DNA of 52,840 nt. Origin: Patescibacteria group bacterium. GTDB taxonomy: Bacteria > Patescibacteriota > Minisyncoccia > Minisyncoccales > RBG-13-36-15. The stretch is taken from contig JAHCSE010000013.1 in the NCBI GenBank assembly GCA_018609195.1, positions 1-52,840 of the forward strand, in the 5' to 3' direction. Position numbers and translations under genes: made by a program. The notes under the pieces were generated by a model, which saw only the letters and a list, made by a program, of their open reading frames with translations, did not search any database and was not told the origin of the DNA. The stretch's first letter is position 1; each line of letters begins with the position of its first letter. Positions 38,987-45,806 of the stretch are shown in pieces.

Positions 38987-39616
38987 TCAGAGATTGAGTT
39001 TTGAATGTAAAAGGTCTTCGATTTGAGAAAAAACCTTCTTAATTGGTTTTTCTCCATTTATAATGTAAACATTTTTAAATTTTTTTGGCAGGACTTGAAA
39101 AATTTTTGAGGCTTTGGCAAAATGCCTCCTCTCTTCGAAAAAAGTCCTTTTTTTATCTCTTTTTTTAATACGCGAAATGCAAATCTCAGGTCTAACTTTC
39201 AAAATAAAAGATAAATCGGGAACCAAAAATTTATTATTAATTCCAATTAACCATTTTAGGCTGACACCTTCCGCTTTGCCATAGGCAAAAGAGGTAAAAA
39301 AATAACGGTCAGAGATAACAATTTTTCCTTTTTTTAAAGCAGGTGAAATTTTATTTTTCAAATGTGCCTTTCGGTCTTCAGCAAAAAGTTCTTGTAATTT
39401 TGCGTGAAAATTTTTTCCTTTAGGAGAAGAAGTAGTATTCACAATTTTTCTAATTTTTCTTCCAGCTTCAGAATTTTTCGTATACTCTTTAGTTAAAAGA
39501 ACTTTATAGTCTTTTTTTATTAAAAAATCTTGTAAAAGCTTAGCCTGGGTTGACTGCCCGGAACCATCCAATCCCTCAAAAACAATGAATTTCCCAGAAT
39601 AGGGATTTTTCTTCAT
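38987..39616 (-). CDS. tmk: Thymidylate kinase
   Basis: 209 residues. P-loop IVFEGLDGSGQSTQAKLLQ, DR(Y) motif ISDRYFFTSFAYGKAEG, and lid region ISRIKKRDKKRTFFEE. Phosphorylates dTMP to dTDP. Gln replaces Lys in the P-loop position GSGQST, as in several CPR and archaeal relatives (usual GSGKST), so nucleotide contacts may differ. Four bases separate it from the dUTPase-like gene upstream, so it is part of the thymidylate cluster. Confidence 0.92.
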   Translation of the reverse strand: MKKNPYSGKFIVFEGLDGSGQSTQAKLLQDFLIKKDYKVLLTKEYTKNSEAGRKIRKIVNTTSSPKGKNFHAKLQELFAEDRKAHLKNKISPALKKGKIVISDRYFFTSFAYGKAEGVSLKWLIGINNKFLVPDLSFILKVRPEICISRIKKRDKKRTFFEERRHFAKASKIFQVLPKKFKNVYIINGEKPIKKVFSQIEDLLHSKLNL

Positions 39617-39620
39617 TAAA

Positions 39621-40160
39621 TTAAACTTGTTTTTCTTTCTTCTTGGTAGAAACTCTACCTCCCTGCCATTGGCCCCGATATAAATTTGTTTTGCCTTTAA
39701 TTTTATAAAACATTGCGTGAACTACTCGGGCTCCTATCTCAATTTCCATTTGGCAAGGGCCAAGATTCATAATTCCGAAAACTAACTCTCCCTGATAGCC
39801 TGGGGAAACATTTGCAGTAAAAATGGTCAAGCCGGAGCGGTGAAGAGTTGATCTTGGCCGAAATAGAATTAAAATATTTTCTGGGGTATTAACTTTCTCA
39901 ATGGTCTTCATTAAATAATATTTACCAGGCTTGAAAACAAAACTTTGCTTATTTTTAGGATTATATTTAGCTAACAGCGTTGTCTTTGGCGTCTTTCTTT
40001 CTTCCTGGCCCAAAAAACCCTTTCCGAAAATTTCATAAATTTCTCCTAATCTTAAATCAAAACCAGCTCCCTCGGGATTATGTAATTCGCGTTCTGATAA
40101 ATTTTCCACCAATTTCTTCTCCTTGACTAATTTTTGTAATTCTTCAATGCCTAATACCAT
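39621..40160 (-). CDS. dUTPase-like member of the dCTP deaminase family
   Basis: 179 residues of the Dcd/dUTPase trimer fold: GAGFDLRLGEIYEI, LILFRPRSTLHRSGL, ANVSPGYQGELVFGIMNLG and GQWQGGR. In true Dcd the motif is GWxG...LE, with Glu catalysing deamination; here the aligned residue is Gly, and the stretch VSPGYQGELVF looks like dUTPase motif III (D.YRGEL). I infer a dUTP pyrophosphatase. A true Dcd is encoded 2 kb away. Cotranscribed with DHFR and tmk. Confidence 0.78.
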   Translation of the reverse strand: MVLGIEELQKLVKEKKLVENLSERELHNPEGAGFDLRLGEIYEIFGKGFLGQEERKTPKTTLLAKYNPKNKQSFVFKPGKYYLMKTIEKVNTPENILILFRPRSTLHRSGLTIFTANVSPGYQGELVFGIMNLGPCQMEIEIGARVVHAMFYKIKGKTNLYRGQWQGGRVSTKKKEKQV

Positions 40161-40162
40161 AT

Positions 40163-40654
40163 TTATTTGATTACATTGTATTCCAATACTACTGCATTTT
40201 CTCCGATCCTTTTCACCGATTCCAATTGAAGTTTCCTGTCGAATTCTTTGTTGAAAAGATTCATACCAACTCCAAAGACCACAGGTTCAACCGTCAAATA
40301 GAGTTTATCTACGAGGTCAGCTTCCATAAACATGGTGTAGATCGTGGAACCCCCGCATATTGCCGCCTCTTTATATCCCCTTTCCTCAAGTTCTTTTAAT
40401 AATTCTGCGGGATCCTTTTGGGTGATTTCTACTCCTTCATAGTTCTTTTCTCTGGAGTACACAATATTCAGACGATCTTTTAGAGGCCTGCCTACGGTTT
40501 CATAGGTGTTTGAGCCCATTATCACTACCCCGGCTTTCTTTGTCATTTCAACAAAGAATTGTTTGTCTTCTCTACTTGTCCAATCAGCTAAATGATGGGG
40601 GTGCCGGGCAATCAAGCCGTCTGCCGTTATTGATGCAATAAGAAAAGTGGTCAT
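40163..40654 (-). CDS. folA: Dihydrofolate reductase
   Basis: 163 residues, RibD/DHFR fold: [51 protein letters not shown] and [20 protein letters not shown]. Regenerates tetrahydrofolate from the dihydrofolate made by ThyA. Divergent from thyA across 44 bases, and followed by the dUTPase-like gene after 2 bases. Confidence 0.9.
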   Translation of the reverse strand: MTTFLIASITADGLIARHPHHLADWTSREDKQFFVEMTKKAGVVIMGSNTYETVGRPLKDRLNIVYSREKNYEGVEITQKDPAELLKELEERGYKEAAICGGSTIYTMFMEADLVDKLYLTVEPVVFGVGMNLFNKEFDRKLQLESVKRIGENAVVLEYNVIK

Positions 40655-40664
40655 TTCGCGGATA

Positions 40665-40692
40665 TTGTTTACCTTTAACTCTATGGTATAGT
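40665..40692 (+). promoter_or_regulatory. Promoter of thyA, probably leaderless transcript
   Basis: TTGTTT (40665-40670), 16-base spacer, TATAGT (40687-40692); the thyA ATG begins 7 bases later at 40699, where transcription itself should start. No ribosome site could fit. Confidence 0.68.
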
Positions 40693-40698
40693 ATCATA

Positions 40699-41649
40699 AT
40701 GACTCCAACTCCTCAACATCCCGAGTATCAATACCTCAATTTACTGAAAGATATCTTGAAAACAGGTTCCGTAAAGCATGAATTTAACACTGGTATTGAA
40801 TTAAAGAGTGTATTTGGCCGCCAGATGCGTTTTGATCTTTCTCAAGGGTTTCCTCTTCTTACAACCAAAAAGGTATTTTTGAAAGGCATTATCCACGAGC
40901 TCTTGTGGTTCTTGAAGGGAGACTCAAATATCAAATATTTAGTAGACAATGGGATCCACATTTGGGATGACTGGGCGTATAAGGGCTATAAAAAAACAAT
41001 GACTGAAGGTAAAGTGCCAGAAATGACGCAAGAAGAATTCATACAAAAAATAAAAGACGGCGATGAGTTTGCAGCAAAATGGGGTGAACTCGGCCCAGTC
41101 TATGGACGCCAATGGAGGCGGTGGCAAACAAGCGACGGCCGGGAAATTGACCAGCTTACCTGGGCGATTCAAAAGTTGAAATCACATCCTGATCGCAAAC
41201 ACTGCATCATTTCAGCCTGGAACCCTGAATTTATCTACGAGATGGCTTCACCCGGTAAATCAATGGCATTACCCCCATGTCATACATTATTTCACTTCAA
41301 CGTGGCCAAGGGAAAACTTTCTTGCCAATTGTATCAAAGGTCAGCCGATATGTTTCTTGGCGTACCGTTTAACATTGCAAGCTATGCCTTATTAACTATG
41401 ATCGTAGCGCACGTCTGCTCGTATGAACCAGGAGATTTTGTACACACATTTGGAGACGTACATATTTATAGCAATCACTACGAACAGGTTCAAGAGCAAA
41501 TCAAAAGGACCCCAAGGCCCTTTCCTAAAATGATATTGAACCCTAAGGTGAGGAGTATTGATGAGTTCTCTTTTGAAGATTTCACCCTCGAAGGATACGA
41601 TCCGCACCCCTCGATTAAGGGAGAGATCACGGTGGTTGGAGGTTTCTAA
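40699..41649 (+). CDS. thyA: Thymidylate synthase
   Basis: 316 residues, classical folate-dependent Thy[21 protein letters not shown]-like start, [28 protein letters not shown], catalytic Cys in [13 protein letters not shown], and [20 protein letters not shown]. Converts dUMP to dTMP. Slightly more GC-rich than its neighbours. The ATG sits 6 bases after a TATAGT box. Convergent with dcd, which ends at 41646, with a four-base overlap. Confidence 0.97.
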   Translation: MTPTPQHPEYQYLNLLKDILKTGSVKHEFNTGIELKSVFGRQMRFDLSQGFPLLTTKKVFLKGIIHELLWFLKGDSNIKYLVDNGIHIWDDWAYKGYKKTMTEGKVPEMTQEEFIQKIKDGDEFAAKWGELGPVYGRQWRRWQTSDGREIDQLTWAIQKLKSHPDRKHCIISAWNPEFIYEMASPGKSMALPPCHTLFHFNVAKGKLSCQLYQRSADMFLGVPFNIASYALLTMIVAHVCSYEPGDFVHTFGDVHIYSNHYEQVQEQIKRTPRPFPKMILNPKVRSIDEFSFEDFTLEGYDPHPSIKGEITVVGGF

Positions 41650-42233
41650 CTTGAGGGGTTGCGAAATTCTTGGTTTATTTTACTCGCCTGAGGGGATTTT
41701 TGTTTAGCGTATTTCTGACCCTTCTTTTTAGTATAGGGAACTTCAACCGGGCTCGAGAGGGTTTCGAAGGTCAGAGCACAAATTCGAGTCACTCCAGCAT
41801 ATAAAACCACGGGCATAATTCCTAAATTCCCCAACTCCATTACTCCACGGCCCTGCCAACCAGGATCGAACCTGGCGGCTGTTGAATGAACTATTACTCC
41901 TAACCTGCCCAGAGAACTTCTCCCATCAAGCCGAGCCATTAAATCATTTGGCAAAACAAACTCTTCTTTTGTCACTGCCAAAATAAATTGTTTTGGTTGT
42001 AAAATAAAAGGGGCTCCATCTGCTATCTTTATTTCTTCCATTATATCTTCAAATTTAGTACCTCTTTTAAGGTCTAAATAGGGATACTGAGAGGGTTTAA
42101 AGGTTTTAAAAACATTACCTAAATGTAAATCTAGCGAACAAGGCCCTAATTGTTCTTTGAAATTGGGTTTTGGCTTTATTTTAATCTTTCCTTCTTTAAT
42201 ATATTTCTTAATATCGCGATCAGATAAAACCAT
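41646..42233 (-). CDS. dcd: dCTP deaminase
   Basis: 195 residues from ATG 42231-42233. [27 protein letters not shown], and [17 protein letters not shown] with the catalytic Glu and Arg of Dcd; the end [13 protein letters not shown] matches the Q..Y..Q lid. Makes dUTP from dCTP (or dUMP directly in bifunctional forms). Begins four bases after the rplK stop, in the place normally held by rplA. Confidence 0.93.
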   Translation of the reverse strand: MVLSDRDIKKYIKEGKIKIKPKPNFKEQLGPCSLDLHLGNVFKTFKPSQYPYLDLKRGTKFEDIMEEIKIADGAPFILQPKQFILAVTKEEFVLPNDLMARLDGRSSLGRLGVIVHSTAARFDPGWQGRGVMELGNLGIMPVVLYAGVTRICALTFETLSSPVEVPYTKKKGQKYAKQKSPQASKINQEFRNPSS

Positions 42234-42237
42234 AAAA

Positions 42238-42657
42238 TTATTCAATGGTTATCCCCATATTTTTGGCGGTGCCTTCAATAACTTTCATAGCTGCCTCAAT
42301 ATCTTCCGTATTTAAATCTGGAAGTTTTTTTTGAGCAATTTCCCGAAGTTGGACTTTAGTAATCTTGCCAACTTTGGCTTTATTTGGTTCCCCCGATCCT
42401 TTTTCAATTCCGGCCGCCTTTTTTAAAAGTTCAGAGGCTAGTGGCTGCTTTAATTGAAAATCATAAGTCTTGTCTTCATAGGCTGTAATTTCAACAGATA
42501 ATGTCCAACCAGATTGCTCTTTTGTTGCCTCATTGAATTTTTGACAAAATTCGACAATATTGATTCCCTGAGGAGCCAAAGCCGGCCCGACAGGTGGAGC
42601 AGGGGTAGCCTGCCCAGCCGGTATTTGTAATTTTATAATGGCTTTAACCTTTTTCAT
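42238..42657 (-). CDS. rplK: Ribosomal protein L11
   Basis: 139 residues. [20 protein letters not shown] start, [19 protein letters not shown], and the C-terminal rRNA-binding domain [19 protein letters not shown] then GTAKNMGI. Sits at the base of the L7/L12 stalk. Third gene of secE-nusG-rplK. No rplA follows. Confidence 0.97.
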   Translation of the reverse strand: MKKVKAIIKLQIPAGQATPAPPVGPALAPQGINIVEFCQKFNEATKEQSGWTLSVEITAYEDKTYDFQLKQPLASELLKKAAGIEKGSGEPNKAKVGKITKVQLREIAQKKLPDLNTEDIEAAMKVIEGTAKNMGITIE

Positions 42658-42660
42658 ATA

Positions 42661-43206
42661 TTATAATTTTTTAATCTGTAAAGAATCTAACCCCACCGGA
42701 GTATCTCGCCCAAACATATTAACGAGAACCTTGACTTTTCCTCGCTCTTCATCAATTTCTGAAACTTTACCATCAAAATCTTTAAAAGGTCCGTCAGTTA
42801 TTTTCACAGTATCCCCTATTTTAAAATCAATTTTAAATTGAGGAGTTTCAACGCCCGTTCTCTTTTTTAAAATCTCAATTTCTTCACCCGAAACCGGAAC
42901 CGGAGTCGTTCCCGCCCCTACAAAACCAGTAACATTTGGGGTATTTCTAACCACATACCAAGAATCATCAGTGACAATCATTTCCACTAAAACATAGCCC
43001 GGATAAATTTTCTCCTCCACTACTTTTCTCTTCCCATCTTTTATCTTTATCTTTTTTTCTTTGGGAACCAAAACATTAAAGATCTTATCTTCCATACTCA
43101 AAGATTCAATTCTCTGCTTCAAATTCTTAGCGACGGCATCCTCATAGCCAGAATAAGTGTGCAAAACATACCAGTTTTTTTCTTGAGGTAATCTTTGCCT
43201 TGGCAT
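42661..43206 (-). CDS. nusG: Transcription termination/antitermination protein NusG
   Basis: 181 residues. NGN domain (NWYVLHTYSGYEDAVAKNLK, VPGYVLV-like PGYVLVEMIV, RNTPNVTGFVGAGTTP) and KOW domain (IGDTVKITDGPFKDFDGKV). Binds RNA polymerase and couples it to Rho or the ribosome. Between secE and rplK as in most bacteria, with 3-4 base gaps. Confidence 0.97.
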   Translation of the reverse strand: MPRQRLPQEKNWYVLHTYSGYEDAVAKNLKQRIESLSMEDKIFNVLVPKEKKIKIKDGKRKVVEEKIYPGYVLVEMIVTDDSWYVVRNTPNVTGFVGAGTTPVPVSGEEIEILKKRTGVETPQFKIDFKIGDTVKITDGPFKDFDGKVSEIDEERGKVKVLVNMFGRDTPVGLDSLQIKKL

Positions 43207-43210
43207 AATT

Positions 43211-43417
43211 TTAGATTTTAAAAATAAATTTATTTAATAAGGTAGTAAATATCAAATCAATTGCTCCCAAAAAAATGGCTACTACTACCGAAGCTCCAAT
43301 GACAATTAAAGTATATCTTAGGGTCTCTTGTTTAGTTGGCCAATTAACCTTTTTCATCTCTATCCTTACTTCTTTTAAAAAGGTGATAAGTTTTTTAGGA
43401 AGATTGATAATTTTCAC
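43211..43417 (-). CDS. secE: Preprotein translocase subunit SecE
   Basis: 68 residues, the short single-span form: FLKEVRIEMKKVNWPTKQET (conserved cytoplasmic amphipathic helix) and the membrane span YTLIVIGASVVVAIFLGAID. Clamps SecY in the translocon. First gene of the secE-nusG-rplK operon. Confidence 0.96.
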   Translation of the reverse strand: MKIINLPKKLITFLKEVRIEMKKVNWPTKQETLRYTLIVIGASVVVAIFLGAIDLIFTTLLNKFIFKI

Positions 43418-43425
43418 AGGTTTTT

Positions 43426-43443
43426 AAAAAGCCCCGAAGGGCT
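43426..43443 (-). terminator. Terminator-like hairpin just before secE
   Basis: AGCCC and GGGCT arms around CGAAG on the plus strand; on the minus strand the stem is followed by TTTTTAAAAA. It lies between the secE promoter and the secE ATG (about 10 bases before it), so it may attenuate the operon or simply end gyrB transcripts. Confidence 0.65.
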
Positions 43444-43451
43444 CTTTACTC

Positions 43452-43479
43452 ATATTATAAAACCCTACTTAAGTGTCAA
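43452..43479 (-). promoter_or_regulatory. Promoter of secE-nusG-rplK
   Basis: TTGACA (43474-43479), 16-base spacer, TAATAT (43452-43457) on the minus strand. The ACTACCAAT..ATTGGTGTGGGGG palindrome (43479-43510) begins at the -35 box. Confidence 0.72.
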
Positions 43480-43510
43480 CCCCTACTACCAATTTCATTG
43501 GTGTGGGGGT
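43479..43510. repeat. ACTACCAAT..ATTGGTGTGGGG palindrome abutting the secE -35 box
   Basis: Arms ACCCCTACTACCAAT and ATTGGTGTGGGGGT with a TTC loop. Same family and same placement relative to TTGACA as 24001-24031. Confidence 0.78.
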
Positions 43511-43526
43511 CAAGACTAAAAATTCC

Positions 43527-43625
43527 CTAAATATCTAGATTTTTTACCTTTTTCGCGTGTGCCTGGATAAATTTTTTCCACGGGAACACTTCATCTCCCA
43601 TGAGGATATCAAAAATACGATCATC
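43527..43625 (-). pseudogene. Displaced, diverged copy of the gyrB 3' end
   Basis: Thirty-two codons plus TAG encode [20 protein letters not shown] then [12 protein letters not shown]. The intact gyrB end differs at one residue (Arg for Trp) apart from the first codon, while more than half of the codons differ synonymously. A run of 23 identical bases covering FDILMGD marks the upstream part. No start codon belongs to it. Confidence 0.93.
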
Positions 43626-43708
43626 AAATTTCCCCCGGCCCCCTCTTTTAGACACCCACGGTTTCTAACGCTCGCTTCGCTCACTGTTTTCCTTCACGGG
43701 GGAAATTT
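43626..43708. mobile_element. Palindromic element between gyrB and its displaced 3' end
   Basis: Arms AAATTTCCCCC/GGGGGAAATTT (11 bp). Inside, in gyrB orientation: CCCCCGTGAAGGAAAACAG, a short GAGCGAAGCGAGC hairpin, CGTTAGAAACCG, TGGGTGTCT, then AAAAGAGGGGGCC. The simplest and probably complete unit of the family, 83 bp. Confidence 0.88.
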
Positions 43709-43722
43709 CATTTTTAATATCC

Positions 43723-45711
43723 TTAGATGTCTAAATTCTTGACCTTCTTAGCATGCGCTTGGATGAACTTTTTTCTGGGAAAAACTTCGTCTCCCATGAG
43801 GATATCAAAAATTCTGTCTGCTTGTTTGGCATTTTCAATAGTTACTTTCTTTAAAATTCGATTTTCAGGATTCATAGTAGTTTCCCAAAGTTGCTCAGGA
43901 TTCATTTCTCCTAAACCCTTATATCTTTGAATAGTTAGCCCTTCCATTCTTCCTTTGGAAGATTTTTTTATTGAACTTAAAATTTCTGCTTTATCTGCTT
44001 CAATGTAAGCATACTCTACTCTTTTTCCAGCCTGAATTCGATACAAAGGGGGCTGTGCAATATAAAGATAGCCGCTCTCAATTATTGGTTTGAAATGGCG
44101 ATAAAAAAGAGTTAAGAGCAAGGTTTTGATATGATTTCCATCTGAATCTGCATCTGCCATTAAAATAATTCGGTGGTATCTTAATTTATCTAAGTTAAAA
44201 TCATGGGCAATAGCTGTTCCCAAGGCAATGATTAAAGCTCGAATTTCTTTAGAAGCTAAAATTTTATCGAGTCTTGCCCTTTCCACATTTAAAATCTTTC
44301 CCCGTAAAGGTAAAATAGCCTGGAAACGCCTGTCTCTAGCCTGCTTACCCGAACCTCCAGCTGATTCGCCTTCGACAATATAGAGTTCAGATTCTTCTGG
44401 TTTTTTCGAGATGCAATCTGCTAGTTTTCCAGGTAGAGAAAGGCCTTCTAAAGCTCCTTTTCTTAGAACAGTTTGCCGAGCGGCTTTCGCTGCCTTTCTC
44501 GCTTTAGCCGAAAGTAAGGATTTTTCAATTATTAACTTCGCATCCTGAGGATTCCTTTCTAAAAAATCAGTTAAGCTTTCTGAAACGATGGTTTCTACTG
44601 CTAATTTCGCTTCAGGATTTCCTAATTTTGCTTTCGTCTGCCCTTCAAATTGGGGCTCTCTTAATTTTACCGATATCACTGAGGTTAATCCCTCTCTGAC
44701 ATCTTCACCATTAAGATTCTCCCCAATCTCTTTCAAATAGTCATTTCTTCCTGCATAATCATTTAAGGTTCTGGTTAAAGCCGCCCGAAAACCAGTTAAA
44801 TGAGTCCCTCCTTCTTCAGTATGAATATTATTGGCAAAACCTTCTTCATAGCTTTCATATTCTTGGGTATATTGAAAGGCAGCTTCAACTAAAATTTCCT
44901 CTTTCTCTCCAGAACAATAAAAAACATTAGGATGAACAAGATTTTGTCCTCGAACCAAATGGTTGATATAAGAGACGAGGCCCCCCTCAAAATAAAAACT
45001 GTAATCTTTTTTCTCCCCCTCTCTTTGGTCAGAAATAGTGATTCTTATTCCTTTGGTTAAATAGGCCTGTTGGCGGAGGTGATTTAAAATTCTTTTTAAA
45101 TCAAATTTAACTTCTCTGAAAATTTCAGGATCTGGTTCGAAAATAACAGTGGTGCCAGTTTGTTTGCATTTCCCGACTTTTTTCACTTTGCTCCTTGTCT
45201 TTCCTCGGGCGTATTCCTGAATATATTTAAAACCGCCTCGACAAACTTCTGCTCTCAACCATTTGGAAAGCGCACAAACTACAGATACCCCTACTCCGTG
45301 CAAACCCCCTGCTACCTGATAGGCTTTTCCTCCAAATTTAGCTCCGGCATGCAGCGTCGTCATCACTGTTTCCAGGGCTGATTTTTTTGTCTGAGGATGT
45401 TTTTCAATCGGGATTCCTCTTCCATCATCGACAGTTTTCACTTTATTTCCAGGAAACAAAGAAACTTCAATATTTTTACAGTAACCTGCCATGGCTTCAT
45501 CGGCTGCATTATCATAAACTTCCCAGACTAAATGATGAAGCCCGTCTGGGCCAGTTGAACCAATATACATTGCCGGCCTCTTTCTTACCGGTTCTAAACC
45601 CTCCAGAACATAAATGTCTTTTGCCTCATAAGTAGATTCTTTCTCCACTCTGGCTGATTTTCTCTTTCTTTCAAGCTTTCTTTTTTTTATTCTGGTTTTT
45701 TTGCGAACCAT
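43723..45711 (-). CDS. gyrB: DNA gyrase/topoisomerase IV subunit B
   Basis: 662 residues. GHKL ATPase (VLEGLEPVRKRPAMYIGSTG, DNAADEAMAG, VAGGLHGVGVSVVCALS), transducer, and Toprim domain (ELYIVEGESAGGSGKQARDR, LMADADSDGNHIKTLLLT), with the C-terminal QRYKGLGEMNPEQLWETTM. The first 25 residues are an unusual basic extension (RKKTRIKKRKLERKRK). An inverted copy of codons for IFDIL (43800-43812) follows the stop at 43710-43722. GyrB versus ParE cannot be fully separated by eye. Confidence 0.94.
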   Translation of the reverse strand: MVRKKTRIKKRKLERKRKSARVEKESTYEAKDIYVLEGLEPVRKRPAMYIGSTGPDGLHHLVWEVYDNAADEAMAGYCKNIEVSLFPGNKVKTVDDGRGIPIEKHPQTKKSALETVMTTLHAGAKFGGKAYQVAGGLHGVGVSVVCALSKWLRAEVCRGGFKYIQEYARGKTRSKVKKVGKCKQTGTTVIFEPDPEIFREVKFDLKRILNHLRQQAYLTKGIRITISDQREGEKKDYSFYFEGGLVSYINHLVRGQNLVHPNVFYCSGEKEEILVEAAFQYTQEYESYEEGFANNIHTEEGGTHLTGFRAALTRTLNDYAGRNDYLKEIGENLNGEDVREGLTSVISVKLREPQFEGQTKAKLGNPEAKLAVETIVSESLTDFLERNPQDAKLIIEKSLLSAKARKAAKAARQTVLRKGALEGLSLPGKLADCISKKPEESELYIVEGESAGGSGKQARDRRFQAILPLRGKILNVERARLDKILASKEIRALIIALGTAIAHDFNLDKLRYHRIILMADADSDGNHIKTLLLTLFYRHFKPIIESGYLYIAQPPLYRIQAGKRVEYAYIEADKAEILSSIKKSSKGRMEGLTIQRYKGLGEMNPEQLWETTMNPENRILKKVTIENAKQADRIFDILMGDEVFPRKKFIQAHAKKVKNLDI

Positions 45712-45806
45712 AGAAAATCATTTTAACACCTAAACATTTAGACATCTTAACAAACGTCGTCTTTTGCTCTTTGTTTAAATGTTAAAATGCTAATATGTTT
45801 ACATTA

